Shown here piece by piece: positions 39,189-48,034 of a DNA stretch of 64,000 nt (the first letter of the stretch is position 1; the number at the start of each line of letters is the position of its first letter). Origin of the DNA: Flavobacterium gawalongense (GTDB taxonomy: Bacteria; Bacteroidota; Bacteroidia; Flavobacteriales; Flavobacteriaceae); contig NZ_VJZP01000020.1 in NCBI RefSeq assembly GCF_007097265.1, forward strand, positions 1-64,000. The letters run 5' to 3'. The notes under the pieces were generated by a model. That model was not told the origin of the DNA. It was given only the letters and a program-made list of their open reading frames with translations, and did no database searches. Made by a program: the position numbers and the translations under genes.

Positions 39189-39219
39189 ATATAACATACA
39201 CGATAAAATATCCAGAAAA

Positions 39220-41178
39220 TTATTGGAAGAAATTCCAAACCAATCCAAAACGGATTGTAAAATCACGAGAAGGATTATTAGGTGAAGAATAGAAATTATT
39301 CCCCGATAAGTCCGAATTAAAATGCTCTACTTTTAGGTAAATTCTGGTTCTTTGAATCTTTGCATTGATAAAAAAATCAAAATTAGGATGATTTCCAATT
39401 TCTTTTTTATTTTGAACAAAAAACTCACCAATCACCGGATTGTAATCATTGGCAAAATATTTCGTGAAATAATTTAACGAAACTCCTGTCTGCAAAAACA
39501 AGGCGTTCTTTTTGAAAAAATAACCCGAGTAATAAAAGGTATTTCTCGTTACAATTTCAGGCACATTTATGATGTTATCCTGTTGATCTACTTTTTGATA
39601 TAAAACGGTATTATCTAATGCAAATCTCCCAAATTTTAATTCTTTGCTCACTTTAACCGACAAGTAATTTATCGTGTTCTCATATTGCGTTGGCGCAACA
39701 ATCTGGGTACGTGCCAATATCTGCGCGTCAGTTGAAATATCATTAAAATACAAATGATCATTTAGGACAGAAACCTGTAATGACGCATTAGCCCATGGTG
39801 TGATGGCATTGGCACTAATTGAGTTTATTTTTTCATTCTTGAAATCATTTGACCAGTTGTACTGGACATAGCTGCTTTGATAGAGATTGTAATTATTATT
39901 AGGCAACTTATTTATGTTTTGATATTGAAATGACAATTCCGTTTCATCATTAAAATCATATTTCACTTTGGCGTCCAAATTTGATAGGGATTGATTGGTA
40001 ATCGATCTTGAATACAAGAATTTTCCATTCCACTTGTTTTTTTGGTACTCATACTGCCCTCCCACATTATTTATGTTTTGACTTAAAGAGCTGCCAACCG
40101 TTTTATCATCAAAAATTAATATCTGATTGTAGTAGTAATTAGATCTGAAATCATCCACAAAAAATTGAAATTTCCCTAAGGTTGTATTCTCATAAATTAG
40201 TCCCGCTTTATTGTACATTTTATTGTAATGGGTTTGGTCATTGATTCCACTATCTTTAAAAGAATCCCCAAATCTGTACACTATAGTTCCGCCTACACTT
40301 GATGGAACTGTCGTCTGATTGTATTCAAAAAATTTATTTTCGTAATTAAATTGATGGGTAACATATAAATTATTAGCACCCTTATTCACATTGATTCTAA
40401 AATTGTGATCTAAGAATATTCTTTTTCCTTTCAGAAATGATTTAGCATCCGAAAAATAGACCTCAAGTCGTTGCCTGTTATTGTAATTTGGGTCTTCACT
40501 TTCGAAATCACTAATTGTTGTAATTCCACCATTTTCCTCATTTAGAATATCCTGAGAGGTAAAATGTGCATTGGAATAATAGCGTTTGTTTTTAGTATTA
40601 TAGCTTACGGTGAACCTGAAATTTCCTGTGCTTGACAATTGATTTATATATTCTCCCTGAGACCGTAATCCTCTGTAAGCTATAGAAAAATTAAGGTTTT
40701 CAGAAGTGTTTAAAGTAACAAATGCATCTGTCGATTGTCCTTTTTGTATGGTAGTTTTAAAATATAATTCAGTAACAGGGGTGGCTACAGAGCTGTATCG
40801 TATTTGGTTTGCTTCCAAAAAATTAAAATGCTTTGCTTTGAATCCGAATTCTGGAAGAGGCGAAAAATCAGTTAAACTATATTGCAACGTATTATATGTT
40901 TGTCCGTCATTTGGAAAAGGCAAAAGTCCAAAAATGTCTTTTCGTAAATAATTGTGACTGTATTCTTTTTGTATGGTAAGCGAAGTATCAATATAAGTCG
41001 TATCCCGATCTAAGGTAATCACCCGATACATATCTATGGTAGCAACTGGTTGTTTTTTTTTGCTTATTGAATCCGAACTGTTGTATTTACTATTGGAATC
41101 TAAATTTTTACTGTTCTTTTCCTGAGAAAATAGTAAACTGGAGAATGATATAAAAATAAAAAAAAAGAAAATTCTCAT
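39220..41178 (-). CDS. putative outer-membrane porin
   Basis: A 652-residue protein with a signal peptide (MRIFFFFIFISFSSLLFSQ) and many alternating aromatic/polar strands, for example RLEVYFSDAKSFLKGKRIFL and TKNKRYYSNAHFTSQDI, ending DFTIRFGLVWNFFQ, i.e. a terminal aromatic strand typical of outer-membrane barrels. It matches the Bacteroidota 'putative porin' family, found in the same place next to rnhB in related genomes (from memory). Substrate unknown. A minus-strand -7 box TACCTTTG lies at 41226-41233. Confidence 0.85.
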   Translation of the reverse strand: MRIFFFFIFISFSSLLFSQEKNSKNLDSNSKYNSSDSISKKKQPVATIDMYRVITLDRDTTYIDTSLTIQKEYSHNYLRKDIFGLLPFPNDGQTYNTLQYSLTDFSPLPEFGFKAKHFNFLEANQIRYSSVATPVTELYFKTTIQKGQSTDAFVTLNTSENLNFSIAYRGLRSQGEYINQLSSTGNFRFTVSYNTKNKRYYSNAHFTSQDILNEENGGITTISDFESEDPNYNNRQRLEVYFSDAKSFLKGKRIFLDHNFRINVNKGANNLYVTHQFNYENKFFEYNQTTVPSSVGGTIVYRFGDSFKDSGINDQTHYNKMYNKAGLIYENTTLGKFQFFVDDFRSNYYYNQILIFDDKTVGSSLSQNINNVGGQYEYQKNKWNGKFLYSRSITNQSLSNLDAKVKYDFNDETELSFQYQNINKLPNNNYNLYQSSYVQYNWSNDFKNEKINSISANAITPWANASLQVSVLNDHLYFNDISTDAQILARTQIVAPTQYENTINYLSVKVSKELKFGRFALDNTVLYQKVDQQDNIINVPEIVTRNTFYYSGYFFKKNALFLQTGVSLNYFTKYFANDYNPVIGEFFVQNKKEIGNHPNFDFFINAKIQRTRIYLKVEHFNSDLSGNNFYSSPNNPSRDFTIRFGLVWNFFQ

Positions 41179-41225
41179 TTGAAAAGGGTATAATTAGGCT
41201 AATTATTTTTACAATTTTAATCAAG

Positions 41226-41233
41226 CAAAGGTA
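41226..41233 (-). promoter_or_regulatory. -7 box of the porin gene
   Basis: TACCTTTG on the minus strand, 47 nt before the ATG at 41178. No TTG element at the proper distance. Confidence 0.4.
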
Positions 41234-41354
41234 ATTTATAAAAACATATAAATAAAAAAACACAGCATTTTATAGGATTGTTATAACAAATAGAAATATA
41301 ACGGTTTTTTACAGAGAAAATTTTATAATATTTGTTTCTTCAAAACAATACTAT

Positions 41355-42014
41355 ATGCTCGAAAACAATTTTTCGAAAATTATTCTCGAAAGCGGAACTG
41401 ATGAAGCAGGTCGTGGCTGTCTTGCCGGTCCTGTTACTGCAGCTGCTGTAATATTACCATTCGATTTTGAAAACGTAATCTTGAATGACAGCAAGCAATT
41501 ATCAGAAAAAACTAGAGAAAAGTTAAGACCTATTATTGAGCAACAGGCTATTTCATTTGCGGTAACGCATCTTGAGCCATTGGTAATTGACGAGATTAAT
41601 ATTTTGAATGCATCGATAAAAGCGATGCAGGAAAGTATTCTAAAACTCCATCCAAGACCCGAATATATTATTGTGGATGGAAATGCGCCACTAATCCACA
41701 AAAGAGGAATAAAAAACCGTGGAGGAAAAATTTTTACTGATGCTGAGCTCGAAATTCTTAATTCTATTCCAAACACTAGTATCGTAAAAGGAGATTCTAA
41801 ATTTATGAGTATTGCGGCCGCCTCAGTATTGGCAAAAACATATCGGGATGATTATATGAATCGCATTCATGAGGAGTTCCCCATGTACAATTGGAAACAA
41901 AACAAAGGCTATCCTACCAAAGAACATCGTGAAGCAATACGAAAATACGGGATAACGAAGTATCACCGAATGACGTTTAGGCTGTTGCCGGAACAGTTGA
42001 AGTTAGAAATTTAG
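41355..42014 (+). CDS. rnhB: ribonuclease HII
   Basis: RNase HII cuts RNA in RNA-DNA hybrids and removes misincorporated ribonucleotides. The 219-residue product has the hallmark [19 protein letters not shown] at the N-terminus (catalytic Asp-Glu), then [12 protein letters not shown] and [20 protein letters not shown] with the third and fourth acidic residues. It runs convergently towards lipB, and a ~200-bp inverted-repeat element lies in the gap. Confidence 0.97.
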   Translation: MLENNFSKIILESGTDEAGRGCLAGPVTAAAVILPFDFENVILNDSKQLSEKTREKLRPIIEQQAISFAVTHLEPLVIDEINILNASIKAMQESILKLHPRPEYIIVDGNAPLIHKRGIKNRGGKIFTDAELEILNSIPNTSIVKGDSKFMSIAAASVLAKTYRDDYMNRIHEEFPMYNWKQNKGYPTKEHREAIRKYGITKYHRMTFRLLPEQLKLEI

Positions 42015-42034
42015 ATTTACTTAGGCAACAATAT

Positions 42035-42235
42035 TAAAACACACCCCTAACCCCTCTCAAGAGGGGAATTAAACCCTGCTATCATGAACCCTTTGGTTTT
42101 CATAACAAAATCCGAGACGTTCTTATAATTCTTTTTATTTGATGTCTTTTTAGAATTCATCAGATATCGTTTAGCAAAACATTCCTTTTACGCACTCCTA
42201 ACTCCCCTCTTGAGAGGGGCTGGGGGTGTGTCTTT
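42035..42235. repeat. about 200-bp element with 27-33 bp inverted terminal repeats
   Basis: The ends are the left arm ACACCCCTAACCCCTCTCAA continuing to 42067 and its near complement at 42203-42229, with a few mismatches; flanking TAAAACACACCC/GGGTGTGTCTTTA extends the repeat. Each arm contains an inner palindrome CCCCTCTCAAGAGGGG. The middle (about 130 nt) has no coding content. This looks like a MITE, or a dispersed Flavobacterium repeat, placed between the convergent genes rnhB and lipB. Confidence 0.7.
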
Positions 42236-42241
42236 AGTTTT

Positions 42242-42940
42242 TTATTCAAATTTAGATTCAAATAAATCAGCAAAATGACGTAGGATTTTTTCTTTCACTT
42301 CTTCTTCATTTACTCTTTCAACTCCGAGTTCTACGTTTAACGTAGTTACTGCTTTACCGCGAATCCCACATGGAATAATATTGTCAAAATAACCCAAATC
42401 CGCATTTACGTTTAAAGCAAATCCATGCATGGTTACCCAACGGGAAGCACGAACGCCCATAGCACAAATTTTTCTGGCAAATGGAGTTCCTGCACCCAAC
42501 CAAACGCCGGTTTCGCCATCGCTTCTGCCACATTCTAATCCGTATTCTTGTAACGTTAAGATAATGGATTCTTCCAGAAATCGTAAGTATTTATGAATAT
42601 CAGTAAAGAAGTTTTCTAAGTCGATTATAGGATAACCCACAATTTGCCCCGGCCCGTGATAGGTAATGTCACCGCCACGATTGATTTTGTAAAAAGTTGC
42701 CCCTTTGGTTTCGAGTTGTTTTTCGGATAAAAGTAAATTACTCAAATCTCCGCTCTTTCCCAAAGTATACACGTGGGGATGCTCGACAAAAAGAAAATAA
42801 TTTGGAGTTTCAAGATTAAGTTCTTCTCTCCTATTTTTAATTTTTAAATCCACAATTCCTTTGAACAATTCTTCTTGGTATTCCCAAGTTTCCTTGTAAT
42901 CTTTGTTTCCTAAATCTTGAAGTTGGATGGTTTTGTTCAT
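42242..42940 (-). CDS. lipB: octanoyl-[acyl-carrier-protein] protein N-octanoyltransferase
   Basis: LipB moves octanoate from ACP to lipoyl domains, the first step of lipoate cofactor synthesis. The product from ATG 42940 has 232 residues. Motifs seen: FLFVEHPHVYTLGKSGDLSN, RGGDITYHGPGQIVGYPIID (the RGGx2TYHGPGQ signature) and KICAMGVRASRWVTMHGFAL (catalytic Lys region) and PCGIRGKAVTTL (catalytic Cys). The start at 42940 is preferred because an upstream ATG (42964) would overlap the preceding gene and the N-terminus MNKTIQLQDLGNKDYKETWE is the family form. Confidence 0.95.
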   Translation of the reverse strand: MNKTIQLQDLGNKDYKETWEYQEELFKGIVDLKIKNRREELNLETPNYFLFVEHPHVYTLGKSGDLSNLLLSEKQLETKGATFYKINRGGDITYHGPGQIVGYPIIDLENFFTDIHKYLRFLEESIILTLQEYGLECGRSDGETGVWLGAGTPFARKICAMGVRASRWVTMHGFALNVNADLGYFDNIIPCGIRGKAVTTLNVELGVERVNEEEVKEKILRHFADLFESKFE

Positions 42941-42950
42941 TTTATTTCTT

Positions 42951-43700
42951 TTATTCAAATTCAACTTCTATGTTCAATTTATCAGGATTCTCCATGTATT
43001 CTTTAAATGGATATTGAATCGTAATTGTTTTCCTGTCTTCACTAAACAAGGCGGTAGTGTTTGATATTTTTTTAACTCGTCTAGGAAAATGATATTTTAA
43101 GATATAATTGGAAGAGGCAAAAATCGCTTCATACGCTTGTAAAGAATCTGTTGCCGTTTTATTCATCTGGCTCGCCTTTACAGTAGCCTTTCTGATGAAT
43201 TTTTTACCATTATAAGAATAGTTTAAAACAGAGTTATTTGTTCCAAATCCACTACTTGGAACGAACTGATTTGTTACTGTTTTGCTTTTATTGGTATTTT
43301 GAATCGCATTAATGGTATTCATGGTTGCCATTACATCCTGAAGTTCTGCAACACTTTTAAAATCTGTATTCATTGAAAACAGGAATTGCTTTGCATCTGA
43401 ATTCATGTTCATTCTTATATTGAAATTTTCAAGCTTTTTTAATTGTTCCTGCTCTGCTTTTGGAAGTTTGGCAATGCTATCCTTATTTTCAATAAATAAC
43501 TGCTTGAATGAAAAAGTTGAGTCAATATTCTTTTCCGATTTTAAAGAATCATTTGGCATCATAGCCATTAGACTTGAAGCATCCATATCAACGGAAAACT
43601 TTCCTGATCCGTCTTTATTGATATAAACATTTTCTGTCAAGGTACAACTAACCAGCGTTGCCAATATAGAAAAGACTAAAAATAGCTTTATTAACTTCAT
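42951..43700 (-). CDS. lipoprotein, paralogue of the upstream lipoprotein
   Basis: A 249-residue lipoprotein with signal MKLIKLFLVFSILATLVSC. The mature start TLTENVYINKDGSGKFSVDM and the later segments ILKYHFPRRVKKISN and EDRKTITIQYPFKEYMENP have direct counterparts in the next gene upstream (IYLNEDGTGKIETES and LKYHFPRKIKSVSN), so the two are tandem duplicates. I know no domain for them; the predicted fold is an extended beta sandwich. It starts 33 nt after its paralogue and lipB starts 10 nt after its stop. Confidence 0.82.
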   Translation of the reverse strand: MKLIKLFLVFSILATLVSCTLTENVYINKDGSGKFSVDMDASSLMAMMPNDSLKSEKNIDSTFSFKQLFIENKDSIAKLPKAEQEQLKKLENFNIRMNMNSDAKQFLFSMNTDFKSVAELQDVMATMNTINAIQNTNKSKTVTNQFVPSSGFGTNNSVLNYSYNGKKFIRKATVKASQMNKTATDSLQAYEAIFASSNYILKYHFPRRVKKISNTTALFSEDRKTITIQYPFKEYMENPDKLNIEVEFE

Positions 43701-43733
43701 GATTTTATTTTTTTCAAATATACTAAAACATTA

Positions 43734-44465
43734 TTAATCCAAAATCACCTCAAGATTAGTGCTTTCGGGGTTTTGTAAACAATCGGATAACAGGAATTGC
43801 AATTCTAATGCTTTTTTGTCTTCGCTTATTTTTGCATTTGCATTCGAAACTGATTTTATTTTTCGAGGAAAATGATATTTTAAAACATACGACTGATTGA
43901 TTTTAATATTAGCTACTCGGGTTTTCAAGTCTGAGATTTTATCTTGTTGTTTTTTAAATTCGACTTCATCTGTAATTTTCACTGTTCTTTTAAAAAGACT
44001 TCCGTCAAAAGTGTAGCTGACTTTATAATAATGTTCTTCGGCAGTCAAGGCATAATTATGTTCTAAATCATCCGCATATTCCTGGGTTTTGTATAAATCC
44101 GGAACTGCTGAAATTTTATCGAAGTTTTGATTGATTGTTGTTCGAAATTCTTTCTCATAGGAACTTTTCTTGATGTGAACGTTTACGGTTGCATATTTTT
44201 GAAAAATAGCTTTTTCGGATGCTGGAAGTTTCGAAAAAGTCTCCGAATATTTCGTTATAAAATCCTTGAAAACGTAAGTTGTATCCTCGAATTTTTCTTC
44301 TTTGGAATAATTTTCTCCCGCTAATTGCATATAACTGTGTTCATCGCGAAGTGATTCGGTTTCTATTTTTCCCGTTCCGTCCTCATTTAAATAGATGGTT
44401 TCGGTGATTTGGCAGCTTGTAACGAGTAGCCCTAAAAGCAAAAAAGCGTAAATTTTATTTTTCAA
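43734..44465 (-). CDS. lipoprotein, first of a tandem paralogous pair
   Basis: A 243-residue lipoprotein (signal MKNKIYAFLLLGLLVTSC). It shares ETIYLNEDGTGK and LKYHFPRKIKSVSNA with the following gene. No ATG lies in a suitable place; the frame opens with TTG at 44465, which gives a normal lipoprotein signal directly, so TTG is the likely start. A minus-strand TACATTTG box (44504-44497) sits 32 nt upstream. Function unknown. Confidence 0.75.
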   Translation of the reverse strand: MKNKIYAFLLLGLLVTSCQITETIYLNEDGTGKIETESLRDEHSYMQLAGENYSKEEKFEDTTYVFKDFITKYSETFSKLPASEKAIFQKYATVNVHIKKSSYEKEFRTTINQNFDKISAVPDLYKTQEYADDLEHNYALTAEEHYYKVSYTFDGSLFKRTVKITDEVEFKKQQDKISDLKTRVANIKINQSYVLKYHFPRKIKSVSNANAKISEDKKALELQFLLSDCLQNPESTNLEVILD

Positions 44466-44496
44466 TTATTATGATTTTGAATGGTGATTTTTTTAC

Positions 44497-44504
44497 CAAA
44501 TGTA
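44497..44504 (-). promoter_or_regulatory. -7 box of the lipoprotein pair
   Basis: TACATTTG on the minus strand, 32 nt before the TTG start at 44465. It is followed upstream by the dispersed repeat at 44524-44603. Confidence 0.45.
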
Positions 44505-44523
44505 AAATAATAACTACAATCCC

Positions 44524-44603
44524 TAGCCCAGATTACAGTGGAAATCCTTTTTATTTTTTCTTTAAAAATAAAAAGATTATAACGGAAAGCTGGAAATAGC
44601 TCC
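44524..44603. repeat. dispersed intergenic repeat, copy 1
   Basis: Begins TAGCCCAGATTACAGTGGAA, has a central 12-bp hairpin (CTTTTTATTTTT and AAAAATAAAAAG, 44547-44558 and 44564-44575) and ends AACGGAAAGCTGGAAATAGC then TCC. A divergent relative is at 49085-49227. It lies between the divergent lipoprotein pair and lysS and carries part of the lysS upstream region. This type of repeat is common in Flavobacterium genomes (from memory). Confidence 0.6.
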
Positions 44604-44620
44604 AAAAAACCTTTAGCACT

Positions 44621-44651
44621 TTGCTACTTTGCTACTTATACAGTATCTTTG
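44621..44651 (+). promoter_or_regulatory. promoter of lysS
   Basis: TTG (44621-44623), 20-nt spacer, TATCTTTG (44644-44651), matching the flavobacterial consensus; the lysS ATG follows at 44673. Two further copies of CTACTTTGCTACTT-like text are present here, giving a second TTG 12 nt from the box. Confidence 0.65.
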
Positions 44652-44672
44652 CGCTCTTAAAAACAGCATAAA

Positions 44673-46382
44673 ATGGCATTATCCGAACAAGAAATATTAC
44701 GTAGAGAAGCACTTACCGAATTACGCAATTTAGGCATTGAGCCTTATCCAGCAGCCGAATTTATCACAACCGCTTATTCGAGCGAAATCCTAGCCAATTT
44801 CGAAAAGTACGAAGGAAAGGAAGTTGTTTTAGCAGGACGTTTGATGGGGAAGCGTATCATGGGGAAAGCGTCATTTGCAGAATTGAAAGATGCTGAAGGA
44901 CGTATTCAAATCTATGTTTCGAGAGATGATATTTCGACTGATGAGGAAAAAACGATGTACAATGTAGTTTTCAAAAAACTATTGGATATTGGCGATTTTA
45001 TTGGGGTTCGCGGAACGGTTTTCAAAACACAAGTAGGTGAAATCTCAGTTCATGTGTATGGATTGACGGTCTTGGCAAAAGCCTTGAAACCGCTTCCTGT
45101 GGTAAAAACGGATGCTGACGGAAAAACACACGATGCTTTTGCTGATCCAGAACAAAGATACCGTCGTCGTTACGTGGATTTAACCGTGAACGATCACGTG
45201 AAAGAGACTTTTATCAAAAGAACTAAATTGTTCAATGCGATGCGTAGTTTCTTTAATGATAAAGGATATCTTGAGGTTGAAACCCCTGTTTTACAACCGA
45301 TTCCTGGCGGAGCAGCAGCACGTCCTTTTATCACGCACCACAACTCGCTTGATATGCCTTTATACATGCGTATTGCAAATGAATTGTACTTAAAAAGACT
45401 GATTGTTGGTGGTTTTGATGGTGTTTATGAGTTTTCGAAAAACTTCCGTAACGAAGGAATGGACCGTACACACAACCCGGAATTTACTGCCATGGAAATA
45501 TATGTAGCCTACAAAGACTACAATTGGATGATGAAATTCACCGAAAACTTGTTGGAACATTGCGCCATTGGTGTAAACGGAACTTCAGAAGCGACTTTTG
45601 GAGAGCATACCGTGAACTTCAAAGCGCCTTATGCAAGAGTTACGATGACAGATTCCATCAAACATTTTACTGGTTTTGATATTTCAGGAAAAAATGAAGC
45701 GGAACTGTTTGAAGCTGCAAGAGGAATGGGAATTGATGTGGATGCCACAATGGGTAAAGGGAAATTGATTGATGAGATTTTTGGCGCTAAATGCGAAGGA
45801 AATTATATTCAGCCAACATTCATCACGGATTATCCAAAAGAAATGTCGCCACTTTGTAAACAACATCGTGACAATCCGGAATTGACAGAACGTTTTGAAT
45901 TAATGGTTTGCGGTAAAGAAGTAGCAAATGCTTATTCTGAATTGAATGACCCAATTGACCAAAGAGAACGTTTTGAAGAGCAAATGAGATTGTCTGAAAA
46001 AGGGGATGATGAAGCTACAGGAATAATCGATGAAGATTTCCTTAGAGCTTTAGAATACGGAATGCCTCCAACATCTGGATTGGGAATTGGAATGGACCGA
46101 TTGATGATGTTCCTGACTAATAATGCATCTATTCAAGAAGTATTATTGTTCCCACAAATGCGACCAGAGAAAAAACAAGTTCAAATTGAATTGTTAGACG
46201 AAGAGAAATTAATCCTTGATCTTTTAAAAACCAATGACAGCAAAATGGATTTGGGACTATTGAAAGTAAAATCGGATTTGAGCGGAAAGAAATGGGATGC
46301 TGCGATGAAAGGTTTGGCAAAACATGGCTTAGTGAAAGTCGCTTTAGTTGATGATCATAAAATTGTGGAATTAGCGGAATAG
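44673..46382 (+). CDS. lysS: lysyl-tRNA synthetase (class II)
   Basis: LysS charges tRNA-Lys. The product has 569 residues; the N-terminal OB-fold anticodon-binding domain is at about 50-170 (GRLMGKRIMGKASFAELKDA). The class II core has motif 1 FFNDKGYLEVETPVLQPIPG, motif 2 region NFRNEGMDRTHNPEFT and motif 3 TSGLGIGMDRLMMFLTNN. After the core an extra segment of about 60 residues (KKQVQIELLDEEKLILDLLK onward) is attached, which is typical of Bacteroidota LysS. Confidence 0.97.
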   Translation: MALSEQEILRREALTELRNLGIEPYPAAEFITTAYSSEILANFEKYEGKEVVLAGRLMGKRIMGKASFAELKDAEGRIQIYVSRDDISTDEEKTMYNVVFKKLLDIGDFIGVRGTVFKTQVGEISVHVYGLTVLAKALKPLPVVKTDADGKTHDAFADPEQRYRRRYVDLTVNDHVKETFIKRTKLFNAMRSFFNDKGYLEVETPVLQPIPGGAAARPFITHHNSLDMPLYMRIANELYLKRLIVGGFDGVYEFSKNFRNEGMDRTHNPEFTAMEIYVAYKDYNWMMKFTENLLEHCAIGVNGTSEATFGEHTVNFKAPYARVTMTDSIKHFTGFDISGKNEAELFEAARGMGIDVDATMGKGKLIDEIFGAKCEGNYIQPTFITDYPKEMSPLCKQHRDNPELTERFELMVCGKEVANAYSELNDPIDQRERFEEQMRLSEKGDDEATGIIDEDFLRALEYGMPPTSGLGIGMDRLMMFLTNNASIQEVLLFPQMRPEKKQVQIELLDEEKLILDLLKTNDSKMDLGLLKVKSDLSGKKWDAAMKGLAKHGLVKVALVDDHKIVELAE

Positions 46383-46407
46383 TATTATCAATCCATTTAT
46401 TAAATAT

Positions 46408-46434
46408 AAATCTACTCTTTCGGGCAGATTTTTT
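46408..46434 (+). terminator. weak terminator after lysS
   Basis: AAATCT (46408-46413) and AGATTT (46426-46431) flank a loop containing CTTTCGGG, and a T run follows. The stem is short. Confidence 0.4.
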
Positions 46435-46465
46435 TGTTTTCATTTAATCTGATCTAAAAATTCCA

Positions 46466-46473
46466 TAACTTTG
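46466..46473 (+). promoter_or_regulatory. -7 box of the toxin-antitoxin pair
   Basis: TAACTTTG fits the TANNTTTG element and lies 20 nt before the antitoxin ATG. A TTG is 29 nt upstream, outside the usual range. Confidence 0.45.
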
Positions 46474-46493
46474 TTATTCAAAATCACCATGCC

Positions 46494-46730
46494 ATGAGCA
46501 CTTTAGAAATAAAATTGGAAATATTTGACAAACTAAAAGAGGTCGAGGATATCAGTTTACTCAAAAAAATTCAAAAACTTTTAAAAAGTATTCCTGCCGA
46601 GACATCATACATTCTTTCTGAAGCTGAAATAGAAATATTAGAAATGAGCGAAGAAGACATAAAAGCAGGAAGAGTTATTTCACAGGAACAACTTGACAAA
46701 GAAGATTTAGAATGGTTATCAAAACTGTAG
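46494..46730 (+). CDS. antitoxin of a RelE/ParE-type module
   Basis: A 78-residue, acidic protein with helical segments (IKLEIFDKLKEVEDISLLKK) and the C-terminal EEDIKAGRVISQEQLDKEDL, typical of antitoxins that wrap around a RelE/ParE toxin. It overlaps the toxin start by 19 nt, consistent with translational coupling. The N-terminal part could bind the operator; I do not see a clear HTH. The assignment rests largely on its neighbour. Confidence 0.75.
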   Translation: MSTLEIKLEIFDKLKEVEDISLLKKIQKLLKSIPAETSYILSEAEIEILEMSEEDIKAGRVISQEQLDKEDLEWLSKL

Positions 46731-47023
46731 TTTGGACAGATACAGCTGTTCGTCAAAGAAGAAAAATATTGAGTTATTGGACCAAACGAAATAAATCTTC
46801 TACTTATTCTAAAAAATTGATTTATGAAATTTTAGAAAGAGTCCAGTTTCTAATCAAAAATCCTGAAATCTATATTACCACAAACCTCATTGACATAAGA
46901 ACTTCAACTTTGGGCCATTATAATATTTTTTATAAAACAACCAAAAAAGATTTGATTGTTGTTGCATTTTGGGATAATCGACAAAATCCGAAGAAGCTTT
47001 TGCAACTTCTAAAAAAATCATAA
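46712..47023 (+). CDS. RelE/ParE-family toxin
   Basis: A 103-residue basic protein. The N-terminus VWTDTAVRQRRKILSYWTKR fits the ParE/RelE toxin start (W-D-A-x-x-L--I--YI-), and SKKLIYEILERVQFLIKNPE, GHYNIFYKTTKKDLIVVAFW and DNRQNPKKLLQLL give the family beta-sheet and C-terminal helix. ParE-type toxins poison gyrase, RelE-type cut mRNA; which applies cannot be decided from sequence. The frame starts inside the antitoxin gene. Confidence 0.85.
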   Translation: MVIKTVVWTDTAVRQRRKILSYWTKRNKSSTYSKKLIYEILERVQFLIKNPEIYITTNLIDIRTSTLGHYNIFYKTTKKDLIVVAFWDNRQNPKKLLQLLKKS

Positions 47024-47054
47024 AAAAAGGAGCTTCGATTGAAGCTCCTTTTTT
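47023..47054. terminator. 14-bp perfect bidirectional terminator
   Basis: AAAAAAGGAGCTTC (47023-47036) and its complement (47041-47054) around GATT, overlapping the last base of the toxin gene stop codon. It serves the toxin gene and the convergent outer-membrane gene. Confidence 0.9.
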
Positions 47055-47058
47055 ATCG

Positions 47059-48030
47059 TTATAAAGTATAATTCAAATTGACACTCCAACGGTAATTGGC
47101 TTCGATTTTTGAATTGGATAAATGTTGATTGATGGGAAGCATCGCGTTAACCCCGATGGAAAGGTCCCCTTTTCCAGCTTCAATCCCAAATTTACTGAAA
47201 AGAATATCTCCCGAAGTATCCGGTAATTTTTCTCCATATTGTTTATTGGATTCATAGACTTCACCAGCCAAACCCAATTGCGGAACCAATTTCACAACAG
47301 GTAAATCAAAAAGATAAAACAGCGTACTGCCATAATTAAATTGATTTCCAAATTGATATTTCTTTTGGTTTTCTGTTTTGAAAGTATAATTCAGCATCGT
47401 ACTTAATCCTAAATTTTTCTTTTTAATAACATATTCCGATACCAAAAGATAATCCCAACTGCCTGTTCCCACTTGGAAACTTTGGTTAACACTTCCAGTA
47501 TTGTTGGCTTCATCAAATTTTCCTGTTGGTACTTTTACTCCTCCGCCCAATTGCAGTTTATGGGTAAAAACCGTGCTGTCTTTATGCGTTTGATACACGG
47601 AGTACATCGCCATAACGGAGATATCGCCGATTCCTTTAATGTTTTCTGTCCCAGTGGAACGTTCCCGATTGTGAAAATGATAAGGAACCAATGCAGAAAT
47701 CTGGATTTTTTCTGTAATTGGTATTTTTGTCCAAATTTGGACCGTATTGAAATTTTCGTCTATCCAAGGTGAGTTGGCAAAAATTCCGTCTCTACTGGTA
47801 TAACTTTGATTGAAATAGCGCAAGCCTACAAAATTATTATTCAGCATGGAACTAAATCCCATACTACCTCCACTGGCTGAACAGCCACAGGCATCACAAT
47901 CATCTTCGAAATCTTCGAGCAATTGCATTTTCTGGAAGGTAAATCTCGAAATGCTGTCTTTTTCTATTTTGGCAGCAACAAACTGGTTTACAAAAAGAAC
48001 TAAAACAATAATTAAAATTTTATTTTTCAT
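47059..48030 (-). CDS. outer-membrane beta-barrel protein of the metal operon
   Basis: A 323-residue protein with a signal peptide (ends FVAA or FVAAK) followed by a short Cys-rich stretch DDCDACGCSASGGSMGF. Thereafter alternating strands such as VGLRYFNQSYTSRD, TVQIWTKIPITEKIQISALV and a terminal RWSVNLNYTL suggest an outer-membrane channel. The layout resembles outer-membrane proteins of the MetA-pathway type. It starts 4 nt after the di-haem peroxidase, so they are co-transcribed. The CDACGC motif suggests metal binding, by inference. Confidence 0.75.
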   Translation of the reverse strand: MKNKILIIVLVLFVNQFVAAKIEKDSISRFTFQKMQLLEDFEDDCDACGCSASGGSMGFSSMLNNNFVGLRYFNQSYTSRDGIFANSPWIDENFNTVQIWTKIPITEKIQISALVPYHFHNRERSTGTENIKGIGDISVMAMYSVYQTHKDSTVFTHKLQLGGGVKVPTGKFDEANNTGSVNQSFQVGTGSWDYLLVSEYVIKKKNLGLSTMLNYTFKTENQKKYQFGNQFNYGSTLFYLFDLPVVKLVPQLGLAGEVYESNKQYGEKLPDTSGDILFSKFGIEAGKGDLSIGVNAMLPINQHLSNSKIEANYRWSVNLNYTL

Positions 48031-48034
48031 GGTT

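Noticed and set aside
46129..46443. Minus-strand 104-codon frame opposite the end of lysS
   Set aside because: It overlaps the conserved 3' end of lysS almost fully and has no signal or domain.
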